In this document: positions 58,191-64,000 of the stretch, in pieces
How the letters are laid out: the number at the start of each line of letters is the position of its first letter
Position numbering within the stretch: the stretch's first letter is position 1
Origin: Fimbriimonas sp.
Lineage (GTDB): Bacteria > Armatimonadota > Fimbriimonadia > Fimbriimonadales > Fimbriimonadaceae
NCBI GenBank assembly: GCA_029866005.1
Contig: JARXAE010000003.1
Location: 62,001 to 126,000 of the forward strand
DNA: 64,000 bases
Direction: 5' to 3'
Position numbers and translations under genes: made by a program
Notes under the pieces: generated by a model
Told to the model about the DNA's origin: nothing
The model's input: the letters and a program-made list of their open reading frames with translations, nothing else
Database searches by the model: none

Positions 58191-58196
58191 AACCGT

Positions 58197-59114
58197 ATGG
58201 TTCCTGTTATCGCCGCTCTTGTTCTTGCCCCGAAGGGTCTCTCTGCACTTAAGTTAGAGTTGGACGCGATCTGTAAGCCGTTCCAGGGCCGAATTGGCTA
58301 TTGCATCGCTGACTTAACCACGGGTGAGCGAATTGACTTGCGGGGGATGGAGCGATTTCCGTCGGCATCCACGATCAAGACCAGCGTAGCTTTGGAAGCA
58401 CTTTGTCAGGTGGACGAAGGCAAGCTCAAGATGTCGGACAAGAAGCAACTGATGCCGCTGAAGGAGCGGCAGTCAAGTATGTGGACTTATCCAATGCGAG
58501 AGGCGGTTTCATTGGACTTGGACGGGTACGTGAATCTAATGATTGGGGTGAGTGATAACACCGCAACGATGCAGGTTCAAGACTGGATTGGCAGTAAGAA
58601 GATCAATGAACGGATGGCGTCGCTTGGGCTCCTCAACACGCAGATTCTGGGGCATTGGAAGGATCGGACACCCGAAGTTGCCGCACTCGGGAAGAAGTGG
58701 GGTTGGGGGATGACGACGCCCCGAGAGCAAGTTCGGCTGTTTGAACTCCTCTACAAGAACAAGGCGGCGAGCCCGGCGGTTTGCGAGAAGCTGCTAAGGA
58801 TTCTTGGTCGGCAGTATTGGGATGATATTGCGATCGCAGCGTCGCCGATTGACGTGAAGGTTTGCGCAAAAAGCGGGGCGATCAACCGCTCGCGGAGCGA
58901 AGTGGCGATTGTTTACGCGACTCGACCCTACGCCTTGGCTCTGTACACCGACGATCAGAAGGATCAGCGGTGGACAGGTGAGAACGAGGGTGAAGTCACT
59001 CTTCGCAAGATCTGTCAGTCAGCCTGGCGGTTCTTTGAGCCGAAGCGTCCGTTTGCTCTCCCGGCTGGTTATGAGAAATTCAACCCGACCGGCGGAGGAA
59101 TTTCTGATGATTGA
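58197..59114 (+). CDS. class A beta-lactamase-like serine hydrolase
   Basis: 305 residues with a short N-terminal hydrophobic segment (VPVIAALVLAP). It has the three boxes of the penicillin-recognising fold: SASTIKT (S-x-x-K, about 56-62), GVSDNTATM (S-D-N, about 117-125) and AKSGAINRSRSE (K-S-G, about 226-237). FPSASTIKTSVALEAL is typical of class A enzymes. The usual E166 loop is not clearly seen, so activity against beta-lactams is uncertain; a peptidase or esterase role is equally possible. It stands in a region with sigma-factor and cell-wall genes. Confidence 0.85.
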   Translation: MVPVIAALVLAPKGLSALKLELDAICKPFQGRIGYCIADLTTGERIDLRGMERFPSASTIKTSVALEALCQVDEGKLKMSDKKQLMPLKERQSSMWTYPMREAVSLDLDGYVNLMIGVSDNTATMQVQDWIGSKKINERMASLGLLNTQILGHWKDRTPEVAALGKKWGWGMTTPREQVRLFELLYKNKAASPAVCEKLLRILGRQYWDDIAIAASPIDVKVCAKSGAINRSRSEVAIVYATRPYALALYTDDQKDQRWTGENEGEVTLRKICQSAWRFFEPKRPFALPAGYEKFNPTGGGISDD

Positions 59115-59157
59115 GTCCCATAGACTCAAGTCACTTCACACAAAAAGTGTAAAATAC

Positions 59158-59187
59158 TTGGAACGGTTTGCCGAGGATAAGCGTTAG
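59158..59187 (+). promoter_or_regulatory. possible ECF-type promoter of the sigma-factor gene
   Basis: TTGGAAC (GGAAC at 59160-59164) is followed after 17 bases by CGTTAG (59182-59187). GGAAC near -35 with a CGTT-type -10 at 16-17 bases is the common pattern of ECF promoters, which often autoregulate. A TAAAAT just upstream (near 59150) could be a sigma-70 alternative. Confidence 0.4.
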
Positions 59188-59214
59188 AGCTTTCATACAA
59201 GGAGAAAACCTGAA

Positions 59215-59808
59215 ATGACGACTATGACCATGAATACAAGCGAAGTTGACAGCAAGCGGTTCAACGAACTGATGGAGCTGACCTACCGAAAGGTTTACAA
59301 CATGGCTTATCGCCTCTCGGGTAGTCGGCCTGATGCTGAAGATTTGACTCAGGAGGCTTACTTCCGGGCTTACCGGTCATTTAACGAATATGAGGGAGAT
59401 CGCCCGTTCGAAAACTGGATCTTCCGCATTGTAACTCGGTTGTATCTTGACCTTCTTCGCAATCGACGACGAAGAGTGCAGACGGTTTCGTTCGATGCTT
59501 CGCTTCCGACTGAGGTCGGTGGAGACTCGATGCGATTCGAAGTTGCCGACGACGGCCCTTCGCCAGAAGACGTGCTTCTTGATTCTTCGTTCAGCGAGCC
59601 TTTGCAGGCAGCATTGGCGAGTTTGACCGAAGAGCAGCGGGAGCTGATCCAGTTGGCTGACGTTGAGCAGGTTCCATATCAGGAAATCGCGGATCGAATG
59701 GGTGCTCCGGTGGGCACGATTCGGTCGCGGCTTCACCGAACGCATAAGGCACTTCGGGCGAAGCTTGAGGCAAACCGCGTTTCGCAGGCTTTGAGCGCAA
59801 GTCGCTGA
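59215..59808 (+). CDS. ECF-type RNA polymerase sigma factor
   Basis: 197 residues. Region 2: MELTYRKVYNMAYRLSGSRP, then DAEDLTQEAYFRAYRS and FENWIFRIVTRLYLDLLRNR. Region 4: LTEEQRELIQLADVEQVPYQ, then EIADRMGAPVGTIRSRLHRT. AAGGAG precedes the ATG with a suitable spacer. No anti-sigma factor gene follows, because the next gene is convergent, so control must be otherwise or by a distant gene. Confidence 0.95.
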   Translation: MTTMTMNTSEVDSKRFNELMELTYRKVYNMAYRLSGSRPDAEDLTQEAYFRAYRSFNEYEGDRPFENWIFRIVTRLYLDLLRNRRRRVQTVSFDASLPTEVGGDSMRFEVADDGPSPEDVLLDSSFSEPLQAALASLTEEQRELIQLADVEQVPYQEIADRMGAPVGTIRSRLHRTHKALRAKLEANRVSQALSASR

Positions 59809-59906
59809 TCATTCGACGATAATCGGCAACTTACTGAGGAGCCTCGGCATCCGTCCCCCTTCCCACCTTTGCACCGGAGTGAATAGAGGGGGGGCTTTCG
59901 GAGATT

Positions 59907-60893
59907 TTATACTCCTATCGAGTTGAGGCTAGCTCCGACCTCAAGCTTTCTCACTTCGTCGGCACGGTAGCAGGCAACCAGATGTCCATCGCCCATTGAG
60001 ACGGGTTGCGGCTCGACATCGCATTTAGCGTGACGCAGAGCGCAGCGGTCGGCGAAGGCGCATTCGCCTTTGAGCTGAGCAAAGTCAGGAGGCGAGCCGG
60101 CGATGCTTTCGAGGCGGTCTTGCCCAGCTCGTGGAAGCGAGTTGAGGAGTGAGCGCGTGTAGGGATGAGAAGGCGATCGGAGGACTTGCTCGGAGGTTCC
60201 GGTTTCTACGATCTTGCCGGCGTAGAAAACCGCGATTCGGTGCGAGACGGATGCGATAGCGCCGATGTCGTGACTGATCAGGATGACGCCCGTGCCTTCC
60301 TTTTCTTGCAGCTCACGAAGGAGGCGGAGGATTTGGGCTTGCAGGGTAACGTCGAGTGCGGTGGTGGGTTCGTCGGCAATGAGAACCTTGGGGCTACAGG
60401 CGAACGCCATAGCGATGACGACGCGCTGCTTTTGGCCGCCGGACATTTGGTGGGGGAACTTCTGAGCACTTTCGGCAGGTGAAGGAACACCCACTTTGTC
60501 GAGCATTTCGATTGCTTTGACTCTCCCCTCCGCCATTGACAGACCTTGGTGCAAGCGGTAGGACTCGGCAATCTGGTCTCCGACTCGCATCATTGGGTTG
60601 AGCGAGGTGAAAGGGTCCTGCATGACAAGAGCGATTTCTTGACCCCGAATTTGGCGATACTCCTTTTCCGGAAGGCCAGCAAGTTCGCGACCTTCGAGCT
60701 GAATCGAACCTTGCGTCACGCGACCAGGGCGTTGGAGCATCCCCATGATCGCGAAGCCGGTCATCGACTTTCCGCAGCCGGATTCACCGACGACGCCTAG
60801 GGTCTCGCCGGGAGCTAAATCGAAAGAAACTCCCCGCAGTACCTCTGTTTCGCCAAAAGCGACGTGTAAATCGTTCACGGAAAGCAGAGACAT
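59907..60893 (-). CDS. oligopeptide/dipeptide ABC transporter ATP-binding protein (OppD/DppD type)
   Basis: ATPase of a peptide importer, 328 residues from the ATG at 60893; TAGAAT lies seven bases upstream of that start, and an ATG at 60902 is also possible. Walker A is GESGCGKS, Walker B is VLIADEPTTALD, and the signature is MSGGQKQRV. The C-terminal oligo_HPY extension is CAFADRCALRHAKCDVEPQP, with cysteines that bind a cluster in some members. The partner permeases and OppF are outside the window. Divergent from the NarL-type regulator. Confidence 0.92.
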   Translation of the reverse strand: MSLLSVNDLHVAFGETEVLRGVSFDLAPGETLGVVGESGCGKSMTGFAIMGMLQRPGRVTQGSIQLEGRELAGLPEKEYRQIRGQEIALVMQDPFTSLNPMMRVGDQIAESYRLHQGLSMAEGRVKAIEMLDKVGVPSPAESAQKFPHQMSGGQKQRVVIAMAFACSPKVLIADEPTTALDVTLQAQILRLLRELQEKEGTGVILISHDIGAIASVSHRIAVFYAGKIVETGTSEQVLRSPSHPYTRSLLNSLPRAGQDRLESIAGSPPDFAQLKGECAFADRCALRHAKCDVEPQPVSMGDGHLVACYRADEVRKLEVGASLNSIGV

Positions 60894-60917
60894 GGCATTC
60901 ATTCTATCTGGAGTCCG

Positions 60918-60923
60918 TATAAT
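60918..60923 (+). promoter_or_regulatory. -10 box of the NarL-type regulator
   Basis: TATAAT, the consensus, ends 11 bases before the ATG at 60935, so the 5' leader would be a few bases at most. It lies between the divergent OppD-like gene and this regulator. Confidence 0.6.
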
Positions 60924-60934
60924 GACCACTACAG

Positions 60935-61603
60935 ATGTCAGAAAAAATCCGTGTAGTCATTGCCGACGATGAAGATAATTACCGAAAGGCGATTCAGAAG
61001 ACCTTGGGTTTTGCGACGGATATTGATGTGCTGGCAGTCTGCCGAGACGGGCAGGAAGCGCTAGATGCCTGTCAGGCCGAGGTGCCGGATGTGCTTCTTA
61101 CTGACATCAATATGCCGCGATTGAGCGGGATCGAGGTCGCACGGAGGTTGCTCCGGAAAGAGAAAGATGTTCACATTGTGATCCTCACCGTTCGCGAGGA
61201 CGACGACACGATCTTTGAGGCGCTACGCGCGGGGGCTACTGGTTATCTGCTGAAGACTTCGACGCCGCAAGAGGTGATTGAGAGCGTCCGGCTCGCGGCA
61301 AAGGGCGAGGCAAAGATCACTCCCCGGGTTGCGATGCGAGTGATTGAGGACTTCCGTCGGCACGAAAAGCCAGAGGGAGAGGCTGAGGAGGCTTCGTCAG
61401 AATTACTGGTTCTCAGCGATCGCGAGCAGGAGATTTTGCAGTTGGTCGCAACCGGTCTGCGCAATCGAGAAATTGCCGACAAGCTAGGAATTGCCGAGAA
61501 AACGGTGAAAAACCATGTCAGCAATATCCTCAAAGCACTTCAGGTGAATAGCCGCACCGAGGCGGCGATGAAGGCGGTTAAAGCGAAGATGACGAACGGC
61601 TGA
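60935..61603 (+). CDS. NarL/FixJ-type response regulator
   Basis: 222 residues. The receiver has D57 (VLLTDINMPRLSG), the conserved Thr in VILTVRED, and the Lys in GYLLKTSTP. The LuxR-type HTH is LSDREQEILQLVATGLRNRE, then IADKLGIAEKTVKNHVSNIL. All residues needed for phosphorylation are present. No cognate histidine kinase is adjacent, so it is an orphan here. The L,D-transpeptidase gene follows after about 56 bases. Confidence 0.94.
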   Translation: MSEKIRVVIADDEDNYRKAIQKTLGFATDIDVLAVCRDGQEALDACQAEVPDVLLTDINMPRLSGIEVARRLLRKEKDVHIVILTVREDDDTIFEALRAGATGYLLKTSTPQEVIESVRLAAKGEAKITPRVAMRVIEDFRRHEKPEGEAEEASSELLVLSDREQEILQLVATGLRNREIADKLGIAEKTVKNHVSNILKALQVNSRTEAAMKAVKAKMTNG

Positions 61604-61659
61604 CTTAACCCTTGATCCAACCGCACCATTTGGCATCCTCTATGCCTTATGATGTTGTG

Positions 61660-62421
61660 ATGAGTCAGAAGTGGATCGCGGGAATTGGGGTTGCTTTGTT
61701 GGTGAGTGCCGCATTTGCCGCGCAGTTTAATGGCAAGGCGAGCAGCAAGTTTGTAAAAGAGCTTGATCCGATGCCAGCAGTGACGTTCGCAGATAAGACT
61801 GGTGTGACCTATATCTCGGCACGCCAGGTGGCTCAGTTGTTTAACCACCACGTTGAGTACGATCGCTCGACCAAGACTCTTACGCTTGGCGATGATCAGT
61901 TCGCTTGCGACAAGACACTGTTCAACGGCAGCACTCTGATTCCCCTGCGAAAGCTAATTGACTGCGGGGCAACGCTTGATACAGAGACCGAACCTGGGAA
62001 AGTGTTCGTCACCACAACCGAAGGACAGTTTGAAGTTGTTCCAGGTCAGAAGATAATTGATATTGATCAATCGAAGCAGCTTCTGACTGGCTATCAAGGC
62101 GGTCTAGAGGTGATCAAGACTAAGGTGAGCACTGGGCGGTCTGGACACCGAACTCCAAACGGAGACTTTAAAACAGGACCCTACAAGTCAAAGATTCATT
62201 ATTCTCGACTCTACGACAACGCTCCGATGCCGTACAGCATCCAGGTGGTCGGCAACGTCTTCCTGCACGGTTACAGTTCTGTTCCCAGTTATCCGGCATC
62301 TCACGGTTGTATCCGGGTTCCGAACGGACGTTATAGCGCCACCAAGTATCTCTACAACTGGGCCGAGAAAGGCGTGGATGTGAAGATCCACGGTTCTTGG
62401 ACTCCGAAAAAGCGGCGTTAG
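61660..62421 (+). CDS. L,D-transpeptidase (YkuD) with N-terminal copper-amine-oxidase-like domain
   Basis: 253 residues from the ATG at 61660, which opens a signal peptide (WIAGIGVALLVSAAFAAQ). Residues 35-125 (VTYISARQVAQLFNHHVEYD, then TLIPLRKLIDCGATL) are the stalk domain named after copper amine oxidase. The YkuD domain follows, with STGRSGHRTPNGDF and the catalytic HGYSSVPSYPASHGCIRVPN (His, then S-H-G-C-I-R). It makes 3-3 cross-links or links proteins to peptidoglycan in the periplasm. Confidence 0.94.
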   Translation: MSQKWIAGIGVALLVSAAFAAQFNGKASSKFVKELDPMPAVTFADKTGVTYISARQVAQLFNHHVEYDRSTKTLTLGDDQFACDKTLFNGSTLIPLRKLIDCGATLDTETEPGKVFVTTTEGQFEVVPGQKIIDIDQSKQLLTGYQGGLEVIKTKVSTGRSGHRTPNGDFKTGPYKSKIHYSRLYDNAPMPYSIQVVGNVFLHGYSSVPSYPASHGCIRVPNGRYSATKYLYNWAEKGVDVKIHGSWTPKKRR

Positions 62422-63302
62422 TCAGCCGACTCCCAGTTGATATAGGTGTGGGTGAAGGTTCCGTCCCCCTTCAGTTCGATAATCGGGAAGGCGGGACCAA
62501 ACCCTTGGTTCGGTCCGTTCCACCACCCACCGCAAACCGCGCCGGCGCAAATGTAGCTCGTACCTGCATAGTCGACTCGGTCTTGCATGTGGGTGTGGCC
62601 ACTGAGGACAAGTTTCACATTTCCGGCTTCGCGGAACAGCTTGACTGCCTCGTAATGGTTGCTCACATGAGAATCAAACGGAATCGGGAAGGCTCGATCT
62701 TTGGGCTTTAGATTCGAATGCGCCAAAGACGTCACGGTGAGGATTGGAATGTGGCCGACAACCATTGTTGGAGTGCTCGTATCTTTGAGCTCTCCGGCAA
62801 GCCACTCGAGTTGCTCGGGGTCAAGCCAGCCTTTGAAGCCATTGCCGTCCTGGTGGACAGTGTCGAGACCGATGATCTTCCAGCCGTTTTGCTTGTGAGC
62901 CCAGAAGCGGCCCGGCATTCCAAAGTGATCGAGAGCCCGCTTTTTGCCGTTCATCACGGATGGGGTCGATTCCCACTGCTCAACATCATGATTACCCAAA
63001 ATCGCTCGAGAGGGCTTTTTGAGCCAGTTACCCATGACTCGCTTCCAGCCCTCGAATTGGCCCTTGATCGTCGGTTCATCTTTGTGATCGATTGCCATGA
63101 GATTGTCGCCGCCAAAGAGCACAAAATCGGCGTTACTGCTTGCGATGTCGATTGCCTCGGAAGCACGCTCCTGGATGAGGGGATCGACGGGAAGATGGAT
63201 GTCCGTGAGATAGCTGATCTTAAAGCTGGCAGGACGAGAGGGAATACCAGGCAGCAGACCGGCGGCAGCCAAACTAAGAGCTTCGCGACGTGAAAGATTC
63301 AT
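62418..63302 (-). CDS. Tat-exported metallophosphoesterase
   Basis: 294 residues. The N-terminus NLSRREALSLAAAGLLPG is a twin-arginine signal. The calcineurin-like metal motifs come in order: YLTDIHLP (D-x-H), VLFGGDNL (G-G-D), ILGNHDVEQWE (G-N-H-D), VVGHIPILTVTS, and LSGHTHMQD (G-H-x-H). The substrate may be a phosphodiester or phosphoprotein outside the cytoplasm. Its 3' end overlaps the transpeptidase stop by four bases, convergent. Confidence 0.92.
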   Translation of the reverse strand: MNLSRREALSLAAAGLLPGIPSRPASFKISYLTDIHLPVDPLIQERASEAIDIASSNADFVLFGGDNLMAIDHKDEPTIKGQFEGWKRVMGNWLKKPSRAILGNHDVEQWESTPSVMNGKKRALDHFGMPGRFWAHKQNGWKIIGLDTVHQDGNGFKGWLDPEQLEWLAGELKDTSTPTMVVGHIPILTVTSLAHSNLKPKDRAFPIPFDSHVSNHYEAVKLFREAGNVKLVLSGHTHMQDRVDYAGTSYICAGAVCGGWWNGPNQGFGPAFPIIELKGDGTFTHTYINWESAD

Positions 63303-63472
63303 TAAGCTTCAAGTTACCGGAACCCAATGATGGGTTGCTACCGTACAATTTTATCGTTCGGTAAACAATTCCGGGCGCTGAGTTACACCAGTAGAAGTCG
63401 CGCAACAATTTGACGTGGCCGTGTAATGCACGATCTCGCTCGTCCTGGCCTCAAGCGCCGGGACGCTTTTTT
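63303..63472 (+). ncRNA. possible small RNA ending at an orphan terminator
   Basis: A canonical plus-strand terminator (63441-63474) has no plus-strand protein gene before it: the neighbour to the left is on the minus strand and starts at 63302. A transcript starting in this 170-bp region and ending there would be a small RNA of up to about 170 bases. No known RNA family was recognised and the start is not determined. Confidence 0.35.
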
Positions 63473-63474
63473 TT
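63441..63474 (+). terminator. strong intrinsic terminator on the plus strand
   Basis: CGTCCTGGC (63441-63449) pairs with GCCGGGACG (63457-63465), with one T-G pair, around CTCAAGC. Eight T follow at 63467-63474. On the minus strand the T-run is on the wrong side for the pseudopilin gene. Confidence 0.85.
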
Positions 63475-63916
63475 AATAGGACGTGAAAGGCTTCCCTTCC
63501 GTGTCCATTCCGGTCGCAGAACTGAAGATTTGCAGTCGCCCTGTATCCGCTCGCTTCGTGAGAAATGGCAAGTCACTGACGGGGTCCTTGGGCTCAATCA
63601 GCTGCCCTTCGCCATAGGCCATATATGGGCCGTGCCACTCTACCGATTTGTTCCAGGCCCTTTCTTTGGCTTTCAGCCAAAACGATCTCGGTGGACTCTC
63701 GCGTAGCAGATCTTTGACCTCGTCGGGGTAGCCGCCGGTGTCGATGTAGAACTGATCCACCGCCTTGCGGAAGTTTCTCAGCTCGAACTTCAGAGCCGCC
63801 TCTTTTGCCCGGTGAGTCGCGTGCACGAATTTAGGAATCGCTACGACAGTTGCCGTGCCGATCACCGCAGTGGAAATTGCGATCTCTGTGATGGTGAGTC
63901 CTCGCTTGCGGTGCAT
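63473..63916 (-). CDS. type IV pilin-like / pseudopilin protein
   Basis: 147 residues. The prepilin signal is KRGLTITEIAISTAVIGTAT, with Gly before the cleavage point, Glu at the fifth mature position (L-T-I-T-E) and a hydrophobic helix. RAKEAALKFELRNFRKAVDQ, then FYIDTGGYPDEVKDLLRE is the GspG-like continuation. Cleaved by a prepilin peptidase at the inner membrane, it would join a pilus or type II secretion pseudopilus. The stop lies in the T-run of the orphan terminator. The remaining 84 bp to the window edge contain only a weak minus-strand tail. Confidence 0.85.
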   Translation of the reverse strand: MHRKRGLTITEIAISTAVIGTATVVAIPKFVHATHRAKEAALKFELRNFRKAVDQFYIDTGGYPDEVKDLLRESPPRSFWLKAKERAWNKSVEWHGPYMAYGEGQLIEPKDPVSDLPFLTKRADTGRLQIFSSATGMDTEGKPFTSY

Positions 63917-64000
63917 ATTGCTTTTTAGGTTCCATTGAACCTATCGGCAGGAACACGCAACTTTGCGGGGCTAGACCACTTCGTGGAGCTTGAACTTTTC

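Noticed and set aside
63971-64000. C-terminal end of a minus-strand gene at the right window edge
   Set aside because: Nine codons (ending KLHEVV and a stop) are too few to support a gene call.

Overview
The window reads as a stretch of chromosome from a Gram-negative-type (diderm) bacterium of mid-to-high GC content. Outer-membrane components are frequent (a TolC-family channel, several predicted beta-barrels, lipoproteins). There is one PEP-CTERM protein, and many genes start without a Shine-Dalgarno site but with a TANNNT box 5-11 bases ahead of the start codon. Together with the family mix (DUF2339, HAF-repeat, phosphodiester glycosidase and DUF4434 proteins, a fused ArgD-ArgF) this suggests Armatimonadota, perhaps Fimbriimonadia. 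The placement is inference; no rRNA gene is present to confirm it.

Layout. 1-6 kb: ABC ATPase plus TolC-like channel, argH, a PEP-CTERM nuclease-like protein, a TauE/SafE transporter. 6-13 kb: a large DUF2339 membrane protein, a fasciclin protein, an SRPBCC/YraN pair, a beta-propeller-like protein, rnhB, lipB. 13-24 kb: hemolysin III, LD-carboxypeptidase, phosphodiester glycosidase, nadA, lon, a GbsR-like regulator divergent from two PilZ-like genes, a ferredoxin, a TraF-like barrel, an A-type Fe-S protein with a Cys/Gly tail, and a porin-like protein. 24-34 kb: queF, efp, a Cys-rich membrane protein, rtcA, plsC, a PfkB kinase, uvrC and ribBA. 34-41 kb: a NanE-ROK fusion with a DegT aminotransferase, a small lipoprotein, an ArgD-ArgF fusion followed directly by mtnA, and an esterase.

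Accessory part (41-55.4 kb). A second, broken copy of the esterase 3' end lies 3.8 kb from the intact gene, with a HAF-repeat protein, an XRE-cupin regulator and a DUF4397 lipoprotein between them. A complete tRNA-Arg(CCT) follows at 46293-46368. Its last 38 bases before the terminal CA are repeated exactly at 51023-51060, next to the remains of a tyrosine recombinase. The 4.66 kb between the repeats holds a Cys-rich exported protein and four genes joined by ATGA overlaps: a secreted protein with HEHP/HSHP segments, a NosL-like protein, a larger Met/His/Cys-rich protein with a NosL-like C-terminus, and a beta-barrel. This looks like a mobile, extracytoplasmic, probably copper-handling operon and is the best candidate for an undescribed system here. 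On its right, an opposite-strand operon (ASPIC/UnbV relic, redoxin-CxxCH-monooxygenase-EF-hand protein, two secreted esterases) also seems to lie in transferred DNA.

55.4-64 kb: a GAF sensor kinase with an NtrC-type regulator lacking the DNA-binding domain, a 60-residue protein with a strong ribosome-binding site, a class-A beta-lactamase-like serine hydrolase, an ECF sigma factor with a possible self-recognised promoter, an oligopeptide ABC ATPase divergent from a NarL-type regulator, an L,D-transpeptidase, a Tat-exported metallophosphoesterase, an orphan terminator suggesting a small RNA, and a pseudopilin.
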